A DNA stretch of 44,407 bases from Bacillota bacterium (GCA_012520355.1 JAAYOK010000177.1:1-44407); one strand, 5' to 3'. Shown: positions 28,188 through 38,158, numbered from the stretch's first letter. Notes: generated by a model from the sequence alone, not told the origin. Numbers and translations: made by a program.

Positions 28188-29117
28188 ATGGCCATGCAGA
28201 TGCAGGCACTACATGCAGTGGACAAGATCACCGTCAAGGCCAATGGCAAGGTGAATCTGACCTTAGATATCCAAGGACGTCGAGCCGATGGTTATCATCT
28301 TTTGCGCAGTGTGATGCAGTCGATCTCCCTTACGGATACTGTGACCCTGGTGAGAAAACCTCAAGGACAAGGAATTTCTCTGCGCTGTGATCTTCCCTAC
28401 CTACCCCAGGATGAGGGCAATCTTTGTTGGCGCGCCGCCAAGGCCTTTCAAGATAAGCTCGGGCTGAAAGATCTTGCCGTGGACATTGATCTACGTAAGG
28501 AAATCCCTGTAGGTTCTGGTTTAGGCGGCGGAAGCACTGATGCAGCCGCTGTTCTTTATGGCCTAAACATACTTTATCGAGGGGGCCTCAGCTTAGCTGA
28601 GCTTCAGACAATTGGCGAGACCATCGGTGCCGATGTTCCCTTCTGTCTCCAAGGAGGAACCTGTCTCGTAGAGGGGATTGGTGAGCAAGTGACTCCCATT
28701 CGTCCCTTTCCAAACTTTACCATGGCCCTTGTCAGGCCAGATGTTCCAGTCTCAACTGCAGAGGTGTACCGTAGACTGGATAAGGCAAGTTACGGAGGGA
28801 ACTCCACTTGGCGACTTCTGGACTATCTTTCAGATCAGACAGATGAGTCCTTAGATCAGATTTTGGCAAATGCATTAGAATCGGTCACGTTAGACCTTGT
28901 GCCTGAAGTTCGTCTCTGGCAAGAGCGGCTCTTAGAATGGGGCGCCATGGCTAGTCGTATGAGTGGTAGTGGCCCCACTGTATTCGGCCTTTTTGCTCAG
29001 GAGCAAGAGGCCATGGATTTTCAGGCTCGCTTTCAGAGAGAAGCCCAGGTATTTATAGTTCATCTACCAGAACAAGGGGTTTATGTGCCCGAGGCGAACG
29101 GAGGAGACCAATTGTGA
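28188..29117 (+). CDS. ispE: 4-diphosphocytidyl-2-C-methyl-D-erythritol kinase
   Basis: KANGKVNLTLDIQGRRADGYHLLRSVMQSISL; IPVGSGLGGGSTDAAAVL; start could be 28194 or 28200. Confidence 0.96.
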   Translation: MAMQMQALHAVDKITVKANGKVNLTLDIQGRRADGYHLLRSVMQSISLTDTVTLVRKPQGQGISLRCDLPYLPQDEGNLCWRAAKAFQDKLGLKDLAVDIDLRKEIPVGSGLGGGSTDAAAVLYGLNILYRGGLSLAELQTIGETIGADVPFCLQGGTCLVEGIGEQVTPIRPFPNFTMALVRPDVPVSTAEVYRRLDKASYGGNSTWRLLDYLSDQTDESLDQILANALESVTLDLVPEVRLWQERLLEWGAMASRMSGSGPTVFGLFAQEQEAMDFQARFQREAQVFIVHLPEQGVYVPEANGGDQL

Positions 29118-29884
29118 TGAAAGTGGACGCCGTAGTATTAGCGGGAGCCCCCAATCGCGGCCAGCTACAAGATGCACGACCGGAAAAGTGGGAAGCGGAG
29201 ATTCCCATTCACGGTAAACCCATGGTCAATTACGTCATTGAGGCTCTGCAAAGTTCCTCTCGTATTGCCGATATTGTTGTGGTAGCCCCCCGGGACATTA
29301 AACATCTCTTAACCCCGAAGGTGCGTTGGACTGAAGCGGGAGACACTTTGGGTGAGAATGTTTTTCGGGCCATGGATGTCTTGGAGAAAAAGAACAAGGT
29401 ACTTTTTGTCACCTCTGATATCCCCTTTATTCACGCTGAAGCCATCGATGATTTTATTGATCGTTGTGTGGAGCTTGCAGGAGATATTTATTACCCGCTG
29501 ATCTCAAAGGAAACTAGTGAGCAGCACTACCCCGAAACGGTTCGAACCTATTTCACCGTGAAAGAAGGGGTTTTCACTGGGGGCAATATTTTGCTTGCCC
29601 ATCCCCAGGCGATCCTTAATTCCCGTTGGATTGTGGACGAGGTTGTCACCAGGCGAAAAAAACCATGGAAACTCGTGCAAATGCTGGGGTTCTTCTTTAT
29701 TCTGAAGTTTATCACGAAGCAGCTCTCTCTAGGCGAGTTAGAGCGACGGGCCAGTGAAATTCTAGGCCATAGCGGTATTGCAATTATATCTCCCTATCCT
29801 GAATTAAGCACCGATATCGATAAACCGAGCGATCTTAGGTTAGCCGAAACAACCATTGTCCCAGTGCAAGACAAGGAGGCTTAG
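29114..29884 (+). CDS. MobA-like NTP transferase domain protein
   Basis: VDAVVLAGAPNRG...IPIHGKPMVNYVIEAL; overlaps ispE stop. Confidence 0.75.
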   Translation: MMKVDAVVLAGAPNRGQLQDARPEKWEAEIPIHGKPMVNYVIEALQSSSRIADIVVVAPRDIKHLLTPKVRWTEAGDTLGENVFRAMDVLEKKNKVLFVTSDIPFIHAEAIDDFIDRCVELAGDIYYPLISKETSEQHYPETVRTYFTVKEGVFTGGNILLAHPQAILNSRWIVDEVVTRRKKPWKLVQMLGFFFILKFITKQLSLGELERRASEILGHSGIAIISPYPELSTDIDKPSDLRLAETTIVPVQDKEA

Positions 29885-29885
29885 T

Positions 29886-30695
29886 ATGAGGCGAGCACAT
29901 CGTATTGCTGCCATCACGAAAACCTTAGTAGAAAGGCCCTACCATATCTTTGGGGTAGGCGAATTCGTTGATCTTTTTGGCGTCGCTCGCTCCACATTAT
30001 CCGAGGATTTGGCCATCATTCGTACCACCTGTGAGACTTTGGAGATGGGTAGAGTGGAGACCATTCCTGGCGCAGTGGGTGGAGTTCGTTACCTTCCCTT
30101 TCTGACCAAGGAACAAATTCTCTCCCATGTGGAGGAAATTTGCCAACGCCTGAGAGAACCCCAGCGTATCTTAACCGGCGGTTTTCTTTATATGGAGGAT
30201 CTGACCTTTTCCCCGGAATTACTGCGACCAGTAGGCTCCATTTTCGCCACAGCCTTTGCAAGCGTAGCAGCGGAATATGTGGTTACGGTGGAAACTGCAG
30301 GTATACCTGTTGCTCTCCAGGTGGCCCAAGCTTTGGATCTTCCCCTGGTGGTGGTACGGAGGCAGAGTCGACCCACGGAGGGTCCGGTTCTGACCATGAA
30401 CTTCGTCTCTGGTTCGAGACAAATTGAGACCATGGCCCTTTCGCGGCGAGCATTACCCCAGGGAAGCAAAGTACTTCTGATTGACGACTTTATGAAGGCT
30501 GGCGGTACACTTAGGGGTCTCAGCGATTTGATGGGTGAGTTTGAGTGCCAGGTGGTGGGGAAGGGCGTACTGATCGAAAGCAGTTGGCCTGAGGAGAAAC
30601 TCATTGAAGAACACCTCTCTTTGGTCCACTTAGAAGAAGTGGATGTGAAAGAACAACGAGTTGTGGTTCGACCGGCTGACTGGATTACAGCATAA
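29886..30695 (+). CDS. purR: Pur operon repressor
   Basis: N-terminal wHTH plus PRT domain (VLLIDDFMKAGGTLRGL); adjacent to ispE. Confidence 0.95.
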   Translation: MRRAHRIAAITKTLVERPYHIFGVGEFVDLFGVARSTLSEDLAIIRTTCETLEMGRVETIPGAVGGVRYLPFLTKEQILSHVEEICQRLREPQRILTGGFLYMEDLTFSPELLRPVGSIFATAFASVAAEYVVTVETAGIPVALQVAQALDLPLVVVRRQSRPTEGPVLTMNFVSGSRQIETMALSRRALPQGSKVLLIDDFMKAGGTLRGLSDLMGEFECQVVGKGVLIESSWPEEKLIEEHLSLVHLEEVDVKEQRVVVRPADWITA

Positions 30696-30696
30696 A

Positions 30697-30727
30697 GGGC
30701 TCCGCCGTTTGGGCGGAGTCTTTCTTT
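30697..30727 (+). terminator. Terminator after purR
   Basis: CTCCGCC-loop-GGCGGAG followed by TCTTTCTTT. Confidence 0.75.
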
Positions 30728-30740
30728 GGTGATGGAGGTG

Positions 30741-31250
30741 ATGGGAATCCGAGAGGATTACGGCTTGCTCACAGAGCAAAGAGTCTTACATGAACTGAAA
30801 AAACGCCACCTTCCTTGCCGGCACCGTTGCCACATTGATGACCTAGAAGTCGATATTTTAGTGGGCGAACGCATCTGTGTCGAGGTTGATGGTTACTACC
30901 ATGCCCTAAAAGGGAAAATTTCCCGGGATGCTGCCAAGGAACGATCCTTAGAAGCACAGGGCTATGTAGTGCTGCGGATCACCGGAAGCGATGCCAAGCA
31001 GCGCCGTAAGTTGAGGGAGTTTGCCGATCATGTGGAAAAGCTCTATCGCGACGAAACACGGCAACAAGCAGCGAAACCAGATGCTCCCCTGACCACGAAT
31101 ATTCCCGGCGAAGCGCTGGCACAACTAAGAGTACAGCTGGAACAAGACAAGGTTAAGAAGGAAAAAAAGGCGCCGGAGCAAAAGAAACTCACAGATGAGG
31201 AACTCTTTCGAAAAGCTATAGATGATCTTTTAAAACGAGGAAGGAAGTAA
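30741..31250 (+). CDS. DUF559-type PD-(D/E)xK nuclease-like protein
   Basis: DLEVDILVGERICVEVDGYYHALKGKISRDAAKERSLEAQGYVVLRIT; SD GGAGGTG just upstream. Confidence 0.75.
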   Translation: MGIREDYGLLTEQRVLHELKKRHLPCRHRCHIDDLEVDILVGERICVEVDGYYHALKGKISRDAAKERSLEAQGYVVLRITGSDAKQRRKLREFADHVEKLYRDETRQQAAKPDAPLTTNIPGEALAQLRVQLEQDKVKKEKKAPEQKKLTDEELFRKAIDDLLKRGRK

Positions 31251-31295
31251 ACTAGTCTTCTCGAAGTGCTTAGTGAGATGATGGGGGGGAAAACG

Positions 31296-32297
31296 ATGGG
31301 AAAAGCAGCAGCGATTGTCCTAGCGGCTGGTCAAGGATCGAGGATGCAGTCGAGCAAGGCCAAAGTTCTTCATAAGGTCGCTGGCCTGGAGATGGTCAAT
31401 CACGCAGTCCGCAGTGTCCAGCTCGCCTCCTTCCAAGAGATTATTGTCGTGGTGGGTTACCAGGGAGATAAAGTTGCGGAGGCCTTAGAGGGAGTCACTC
31501 TGGCCTGGCAAGAGGAACAATTAGGCACCGGTCACGCCGTGGATCAATGCCGGGAGATACTTCAGGATTTTGATGGACCTGTCTTGGTCACCTATGGAGA
31601 CACACCCCTGTTTCGCAGTGCTACCTTCCAGGAGCTTGTAGAGTACCATAACCAAAATGGATCGGTGGCTACGATTTTGACAGCCCTTTTTGATGATCCC
31701 AGCGGTTACGGACGCATTCTACGCAGCGATGATGGTCATGTTCTCGGCGTTGTGGAACATAAAGACGCAAGTTTAGAGCAGCGGGAGATTCGCGAAATTA
31801 ATACGGGGACCTATTGCTTCGATAGCAAGGTACTATTTCATTATCTAGCCCAGATTACACCAGAAAATGCCCAGGCAGAATACTATTTGCCCGATGTACT
31901 GCCCCTAATGCTCAAGGATGGTCACAAGATCGGAGGCTTTGTCTTGGGAGATCCAGCGGAAAGTATGGGTATTAATGACCGCATTCAGCTGGGCATGGCC
32001 GAAGCCATCTTACGTGATCGGATTTGTGCTCACTGGCAAAGGGTGGGCGTGACAATTATGGATCCCAAAACCACCTGGATTGAATGGGACTGCCAGATTG
32101 GCCAAGATACGGTAATCTATCCAGGGTGCTTCATTCAAAAAGGAACGATCATTGGAGAAGACTGCCGGATAGGACCAAATTGCCGTTTGGAACAGGCGCA
32201 AATTGGAGATGGGGTAACACTGGAACAAGTGATTATTTCGGGCAGGGTGGTGACCAAAGGAGAGAAGATTGCACCGTTTTCATCGATGACCAAGTAA
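31296..32297 (+). CDS. glmU: Short GlmU-like protein: uridylyltransferase domain plus a brief left-handed beta-helix
   Basis: AAIVLAAGQGSRMQSSKAKVLHKVAG; LGTGHAV; GDTPL; hexapeptide repeats end at about 334 aa. Confidence 0.85.
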   Translation: MGKAAAIVLAAGQGSRMQSSKAKVLHKVAGLEMVNHAVRSVQLASFQEIIVVVGYQGDKVAEALEGVTLAWQEEQLGTGHAVDQCREILQDFDGPVLVTYGDTPLFRSATFQELVEYHNQNGSVATILTALFDDPSGYGRILRSDDGHVLGVVEHKDASLEQREIREINTGTYCFDSKVLFHYLAQITPENAQAEYYLPDVLPLMLKDGHKIGGFVLGDPAESMGINDRIQLGMAEAILRDRICAHWQRVGVTIMDPKTTWIEWDCQIGQDTVIYPGCFIQKGTIIGEDCRIGPNCRLEQAQIGDGVTLEQVIISGRVVTKGEKIAPFSSMTK

Positions 32298-32317
32298 AAT
32301 GGAGGGTATAGAGCCAA

Positions 32318-33265
32318 ATGAGAGAGGCTAGTAAGAGACTAAAGGTTTTTTCGGGGAATGCTAACAAGGAGTTAGCCTTAGATATCTGTCGCTACTTAGG
32401 TCTAGAGCTAGGGATATCGGAGTTATCGCGTTTTAAAGACAGCGAGATACGGTGCAGAATTGGTGAAACAGTAAGGGGGGCAGAGGTCTTTATCGTCCAG
32501 CCTCTGAATAACCCGTCAGCAGAGCATATTATGGAACTTGTGATCATGATTGACGCCATGAAGAGGGCATCGGCTAAAGTGGTTTGCCCCGTCATTCCGT
32601 ATTATGCCTATGCTCGTCAAGATCGCAAAAACCAACCCCGCGATCCAATTTCAGCCAAACTTCTCGCGAATATACTGACCGCAGCTGGGGCTGATCGAGT
32701 GGTAACCCTCGACCTTCATGCCGGTCAGATTCAGGGCTTCTTTGATATTCCAGTGGACAATCTCAGAGGTATGCCCATTATTGCAGAATACTTGGTTAAG
32801 AAGAAGCTACAAGACATTGTAGTCGTTTCGCCTGATGTGGGCGGTGTGGTCCGCTCTAGGGAACTTGCGGATCGGCTCCATGCCCAATTAGCCATTGTTG
32901 ATAAGCGCCGCCCAGCCCCGAACAAGGCCGAAGTGATGAACCTCATTGGCGATGTGGAAGGCAAGACTGCGGTCTTAATTGATGATATGATTGATACAGG
33001 TGGAACCATCGTTAACGCCGCTAACGCCCTGATAGAAAGGGGAGCGAAAGAGGTCTATGCTTGCTGTACCCACGCAGTGTTCTCTGATCCTGCCGTGGAG
33101 TTTATGGAAGCGAGCCCCCTGAAGGAAGTCATCGTTACCGACAGTATTCATCTACCGCCTGAAAAGGGAATATCGAAACTCAAGGTGCTTTCGGTGGCGC
33201 CCCTCCTGGCAGAGGCCATTCGGAGGATCTTCGAAGAGAGACCCGTAAGCATGCTGTTTGACTAA
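32318..33265 (+). CDS. prs: Ribose-phosphate pyrophosphokinase
   Basis: LKVFSGNANKELALDICRYLGLELG; VLIDDMIDTGGTIVNAA. Confidence 0.98.
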   Translation: MREASKRLKVFSGNANKELALDICRYLGLELGISELSRFKDSEIRCRIGETVRGAEVFIVQPLNNPSAEHIMELVIMIDAMKRASAKVVCPVIPYYAYARQDRKNQPRDPISAKLLANILTAAGADRVVTLDLHAGQIQGFFDIPVDNLRGMPIIAEYLVKKKLQDIVVVSPDVGGVVRSRELADRLHAQLAIVDKRRPAPNKAEVMNLIGDVEGKTAVLIDDMIDTGGTIVNAANALIERGAKEVYACCTHAVFSDPAVEFMEASPLKEVIVTDSIHLPPEKGISKLKVLSVAPLLAEAIRRIFEERPVSMLFD

Positions 33266-33315
33266 TACGTGCAAGAATGGTATTATAATTGAATGTGAAA
33301 AGGAGGCGCGGAAAA

Positions 33316-33954
33316 ATGGCAAATTATCAGCTAACAGTGGAAGAAAGAACCGAAACTGGTAAATCCTATGCCCGTAAACTTAGGGCCATGGGTAAGATTC
33401 CTGCAGTAATATATGGTTCCGGCAAAGAGTCTACCAATATTGAGGTGGGCGTTCGAGATGTAGAGAAGGCCCTTAGTGCTCAAGGTAGCCTTATTGATCT
33501 GGACATTGCAGGCGCGAAACGAACTGTCTTGGTAAAAGATATGCGTCGCGATCCTGTCCGTGGCACACTGCAGCATTTAGACTTCCATGAGATTGACCTC
33601 AGCAAGAAGTTACAGATTGTAGTACCCATCCGAGTTACAGGCGAAGACACACGTCCTAACGATGGTGGCGTAGTGCAAACACTCCTGTGGGAAGTGGAAG
33701 TACTCTGCTTGCCTACGGATATTCCCGAGGCCATTGTTGTTGACGTAAGCGATGTGGAACTAGAGCAAACTGTAACAGTCGCTGATTTGGAACTACCTTC
33801 CGGTGTTGAAGTAGTCCTTGATGCTGACGAAGCAGTGCTTAAAGTGGGTGTTCCCGCAGCAGTTGATTTGGGTCAAGAAGACGAGGCTGACGAAGCCGCG
33901 GAAGGCGAAGGAGCAGAGGCCCCAGCTGCTGACGGCGAAGAGTCTGAAGCATAA
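33316..33954 (+). CDS. rplY: 50S ribosomal protein L25/Ctc
   Basis: RTETGKSYARKLRAMGKIPAVIYGSGKES; acidic C-terminal tail. Confidence 0.96.
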   Translation: MANYQLTVEERTETGKSYARKLRAMGKIPAVIYGSGKESTNIEVGVRDVEKALSAQGSLIDLDIAGAKRTVLVKDMRRDPVRGTLQHLDFHEIDLSKKLQIVVPIRVTGEDTRPNDGGVVQTLLWEVEVLCLPTDIPEAIVVDVSDVELEQTVTVADLELPSGVEVVLDADEAVLKVGVPAAVDLGQEDEADEAAEGEGAEAPAADGEESEA

Positions 33955-33988
33955 AATCCCTTGTTCTAATTTACGGGAATTACCGAAT

Positions 33989-34022
33989 CGCACAGTGCAG
34001 CTGATGTCACTGTGCGTTTCTT
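33989..34022 (+). terminator. Terminator after rplY
   Basis: CGCACAGTG-N10-CACTGTGCG-TTTCTT. Confidence 0.8.
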
Positions 34023-34062
34023 ATGATCCGTCTGTGTAAGAGGTGTGAGGTGTGGTGTGGAT

Positions 34063-34650
34063 ATGCCTAAAGTGATTGTGGGCCTTGGTAGTCCAGGGCT
34101 GCGTTACGCACGAACACGACATAACTTAGGTTTTTGGGTTTTGGACCGCTTAAGTGAGAAACTACAGATTCCCCTGACCAAGCATAAATTTTCTGCCACG
34201 TATGGCGAAGGACATGTCTATGGTCAGAAGGTCATGTTGGTTAAGCCCCAAACCTTTATGAATTTAAGCGGCCGACCGGTCGCGGATATAGTGAATTTTT
34301 ACCAAATGGACCTGGACGATCTTTTGGTTGTGTATGATGATCTCGATCTACCCCCTGGTACCCTGAGGATCAAGGCTTCAGGTAGTAGCGGAGGTCACCG
34401 AGGCATGGCCGATATTATTACCCATCTGAAAAGCGATGCTTTTCCCCGTTTAAGGGTGGGAATTGGTCAACCCCCGCCATTCTTAAACGCGGCAGAGTAT
34501 GTATTGCAGGGAATAGATGAGGCAGATACTAAGATACTAGAAGAATCAGCCATGCGTGCAGCAGGGGCCAGTTCAATGTGGCTGCAAGAGGATCTGTTGC
34601 AGGTGATGAATCGGTACAATCGCAAGCAGAACACAGCAAGGGAAACTTGA
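34063..34650 (+). CDS. pth: Peptidyl-tRNA hydrolase
   Basis: KVIVGLGSPGLRYARTRHNLGFWVLD; KPQTFMNLSG. Confidence 0.97.
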   Translation: MPKVIVGLGSPGLRYARTRHNLGFWVLDRLSEKLQIPLTKHKFSATYGEGHVYGQKVMLVKPQTFMNLSGRPVADIVNFYQMDLDDLLVVYDDLDLPPGTLRIKASGSSGGHRGMADIITHLKSDAFPRLRVGIGQPPPFLNAAEYVLQGIDEADTKILEESAMRAAGASSMWLQEDLLQVMNRYNRKQNTARET

Positions 34651-34669
34651 CCAGAAGGGGGAATGTAGA

Positions 34670-37600
34670 TTGTCTCTACAAGGTCTAGTAGACCTAGTGC
34701 GTCAGAGTAAAGAACTTGGATACGCAGGGAAGCAGGGCCAAATGATCACTGGGTTGTCGGGAGGACAGCGTTCTGTTTTCTTGAGTACGATCTACGATCC
34801 GGCCCGGGTTATGCTGGTCCTGACCAGTTCCTTAAGGCAGGCAGAGCGGCTTGCCTCAGATTTTTCCGGCTTACTTCCAGAAGCCAAGACCTTAATTTGG
34901 GAAGGCAATGAGCTTTTGCCCCACGAAGAAGCCCCTAGGGCCTTGGATCTAAGGGCCAACCGCCTGGAAGTACTGCAAGAAGGTGGGCAACCGGGTACAA
35001 TCATTCTTGCACCCATAACGGGCATACTGGAGGGACTGGTTGCACCAGAGCGGATAAGAAAATCAGAATTTTCAATCAATATGGATTCCCGCTTCGACCT
35101 CGAAGAAATGGCGGGCTCTTTGGTCGCGCTAGGCTATGAGCGAGTACCCCTGGTGGAGAAGTTCGGCCAGTTTAGTCTGCGAGGTGGCATCCTTGATATT
35201 GCCCCCTCCTTTTCTGGCCATCCCGTCCGAATTGAACTTTGGGGCGATGAAGTAGATTCCATGCGGATTTTCGATTATACCACCCAGAAATCCTTAGAAA
35301 ATATCGATGAGGTAACGATCAAGGCTGCCCGTGAGGCTTTGTATGATCCCGAGGATCGAGAGGCCATTAAAGAAGCCATTTGGTCCGAGTATGGAATCCA
35401 AAGCGAGCGCCTCTATAAACTCAACTTAGCCCAAGAGGCCGATGAGCTTTTGGCCCAGGGGGCCAGGCAACTAGAGGCCTTCGATGAACAGGGGTACTTC
35501 CCCGGGATTGATCAATACAAGGGTTACTTTGGAGAAATTGTCACCCTCCTTGAATATTTACCCCGGGATCTGATTCTGGTCTTAGATGAACCGGTCCGTC
35601 TGAAGGAAGCGGCGGTCAATGCCTCCCTGGAAATCGGGGACAATTTTGCCCAGCTCCTAAAACGGGGACGGATCCTAAGTAGTCTTGGTAAACTCTTTAC
35701 GGATTGGAATACTCTGTTCCTCAAGTTTCAAACGTATAGTCCCATTTATTTGGCAGTTTTAGGCAAGCGAGTAGCTGGCATGGAGAGCCTCAGTTCCACT
35801 TCGCTGAATTTGCGGATGCCAGAACACTTTGGCGGTAGTATTGAACGGATGCTGCGCCGCTTAAAACAGCTCCGTAAGGATCACTACCGGGTCTTACTCT
35901 TGGTATCAAGCAAAGAAAAGGGCCAGCGCCTTCTAGAACTCCTGCGGGATGACGATATTCCCGGGGTCTATGTGGAAAGTCTCCAGAAAGAACTACAGAT
36001 CGGAAACTGTGTGATCACCCCAGGTAGCCTCGAGACGGGTTTTGAGTTTCCCAGTTTTAAGCTGGCAGTCTTTACGGAATTAGAGCTCTATGGTCGTCAG
36101 AAGACGAAACCGAGACCGAGCAAGGTGGACGAGGGTTTACGTCTCACACCCACAGAACTACGGGTGGGGGATTATGTGGTCCATATCAATCATGGTATTG
36201 GTCAATATTTAGGAATTGAAGTTCTCCAAGTGGACGATCGTTCCAAAGACTATCTCTTTATCCGCTATGCCGGGGAAGACCGTCTTTATGTACCCACCGA
36301 TCAAATCCATCTCCTCCAGCGTTATGTAGGCCTCGAAGATAGTGCCCCCCGCCTATCGAAACTAGGGGGCAATGAATGGGCCAGGGTTAAAAAGAGGGCC
36401 AAAGAATCGGTTCAGGAGATGGCGGAGGGTTTAATCAAGCTCTATGCGGAGCGGGAGGCCATTGAGGGTTTTGCCTTCCCTGAAGATACCCCCTGGCAGC
36501 AAGATCTAGAAAACTCCTTCCCTTATCAGGAGACTCCAGATCAGATTCAAGCCATTGAAGCGGTCAAACGGGATATGGAAAAGTCCAGACCCATGGATCG
36601 ACTCCTTTGCGGTGATGTGGGCTATGGTAAGACCGAAGTGGCTATTCGGGCTGCCTTTAAAGCGGTATCCAGTAGTAAGCAGGTGGCGGTCTTGGTGCCC
36701 ACTACGATCCTGGCCCAACAACACCACCGCACCTTTGAAGAACGCTTTGAGGGTTATCCCATCAAAATAGCGGTAGCGAGTCGCTTCCAATCCGCCAGTG
36801 AAGTGGCGAAGACCATGGAGGGCGTGAAAAAAGGTACAGTGGATGTCATTATCGGTACCCACCGTCTCCTTTCCAAGGATGTAGTCTTTAAAGATTTGGG
36901 TCTGGTCATCGTAGACGAAGAACAGCGGTTTGGGGTCGCCCAAAAGGAGAGACTCAAAGAGCTTAGCACCAATGTGGATGTCTTAACTCTATCTGCGACG
37001 CCTATTCCCCGAACCTTGCACATGGCCATGGTTGGTGTGAGAGATATGAGTGTGATTGCAACCCCGCCAGAAGATCGCTATCCCATCCGTACGTATGTGG
37101 TGGAATATGATGAACAACTGATTCGCCAGGCGATCCTGCGGGAACTGGCCAGGCAGGGCCAGGTGTACTTTGTCCATAACCGAGTTCAGTCCATCGATTA
37201 TGTGTATAGCGAACTCTCGAAGCTCGTTCCGGAGGCGAGAATTGCCATCGCCCACGGGCAAATGGATGAGACTGTTTTGGAGCGGGTGATGCTTCAGTTC
37301 TATGAAGGTGAGTTTGACATTCTCCTTTGCACCACAATTATTGAAACTGGGATGGATATCGGTAATGTCAATACTCTGATCATTGATAATGCCGATCATC
37401 TAGGTCTCGCCCAGCTCTATCAGCTTCGGGGGCGGGTAGGTCGGACCAGTCGCATTGCCTACGCCTATTTCACCCATCGTAAAGACAAAATCCTCACCGA
37501 AGAGGCGGAGAAAAGGCTTGGGGCCATTAAGGAATTTACGGAGCTTGGTTCGGGAATTCGCATCGCCATGCGAGATCTAGAGATCCGGGGTGCAGGGAAT

Positions 37601-38158
37601 CTCTTAGGTCCTGAGCAACACGGCTTCATTGCCTCGGTGGGCTTTGAGCTTTACTGCAAACTCTTGGAAGATGCCATAGCTGAGCTAAAAAGCGGTGGCA
37701 AGGTGAAGGAGCCTACGCCTGAACCAGTCTTGGATCTGCAGGTGGACGCCTATATTGCCGATAGCTATGTACAGGATCCAGGGCAAAAGGTTGAGCTGTA
37801 TCAAAAGATCATTGCCCTTGATACCCTCGAAGACTGCGATGATTTGGAAGAAGAAGTGCAAGATCGCTTTGGGAACTTGCCCGACGCGGTCCGCAACCTC
37901 TTGCAGATTGCGAGGATTAAGGTCCTGGCTCGTCAGGTAGGCATTGGCAGTATTTCGGTTCGAGGCAGCAAATTCCAGTTGAAATTCTTGGAAGGTTTCG
38001 CGGTGGATGCGAATATCTACGCCGCCCTCTACACCAAGTACAAGGGTAAAATCTCCTATCGTCACGGCCGTGTCGGCCAGTTAGTGGTGGAAAAGGATGC
38101 CCAGGATGAACGGGCCCTAGCTTTTCTAACTGAGGTATTACGAGCCTGTGTTCAGTGA
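34670..38158 (+). CDS. mfd: Transcription-repair coupling factor (TTG start)
   Basis: CarD-like RNAP-interaction domain, RecG-like helicase motifs (LLCGDVGYGKTEVAIRAAF, DEEQRFGV). Confidence 0.98.
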   Translation: MSLQGLVDLVRQSKELGYAGKQGQMITGLSGGQRSVFLSTIYDPARVMLVLTSSLRQAERLASDFSGLLPEAKTLIWEGNELLPHEEAPRALDLRANRLEVLQEGGQPGTIILAPITGILEGLVAPERIRKSEFSINMDSRFDLEEMAGSLVALGYERVPLVEKFGQFSLRGGILDIAPSFSGHPVRIELWGDEVDSMRIFDYTTQKSLENIDEVTIKAAREALYDPEDREAIKEAIWSEYGIQSERLYKLNLAQEADELLAQGARQLEAFDEQGYFPGIDQYKGYFGEIVTLLEYLPRDLILVLDEPVRLKEAAVNASLEIGDNFAQLLKRGRILSSLGKLFTDWNTLFLKFQTYSPIYLAVLGKRVAGMESLSSTSLNLRMPEHFGGSIERMLRRLKQLRKDHYRVLLLVSSKEKGQRLLELLRDDDIPGVYVESLQKELQIGNCVITPGSLETGFEFPSFKLAVFTELELYGRQKTKPRPSKVDEGLRLTPTELRVGDYVVHINHGIGQYLGIEVLQVDDRSKDYLFIRYAGEDRLYVPTDQIHLLQRYVGLEDSAPRLSKLGGNEWARVKKRAKESVQEMAEGLIKLYAEREAIEGFAFPEDTPWQQDLENSFPYQETPDQIQAIEAVKRDMEKSRPMDRLLCGDVGYGKTEVAIRAAFKAVSSSKQVAVLVPTTILAQQHHRTFEERFEGYPIKIAVASRFQSASEVAKTMEGVKKGTVDVIIGTHRLLSKDVVFKDLGLVIVDEEQRFGVAQKERLKELSTNVDVLTLSATPIPRTLHMAMVGVRDMSVIATPPEDRYPIRTYVVEYDEQLIRQAILRELARQGQVYFVHNRVQSIDYVYSELSKLVPEARIAIAHGQMDETVLERVMLQFYEGEFDILLCTTIIETGMDIGNVNTLIIDNADHLGLAQLYQLRGRVGRTSRIAYAYFTHRKDKILTEEAEKRLGAIKEFTELGSGIRIAMRDLEIRGAGNLLGPEQHGFIASVGFELYCKLLEDAIAELKSGGKVKEPTPEPVLDLQVDAYIADSYVQDPGQKVELYQKIIALDTLEDCDDLEEEVQDRFGNLPDAVRNLLQIARIKVLARQVGIGSISVRGSKFQLKFLEGFAVDANIYAALYTKYKGKISYRHGRVGQLVVEKDAQDERALAFLTEVLRACVQ

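Noticed and set aside
37685-38065. 126-aa minus-strand ORF inside mfd (and other long antisense ORFs, e.g. 3435-3884, 11719-12174, 27118-27585)
   Set aside because: They are antisense to well-conserved genes with no recognisable domains or SD context; expected by-products of coding sequence.
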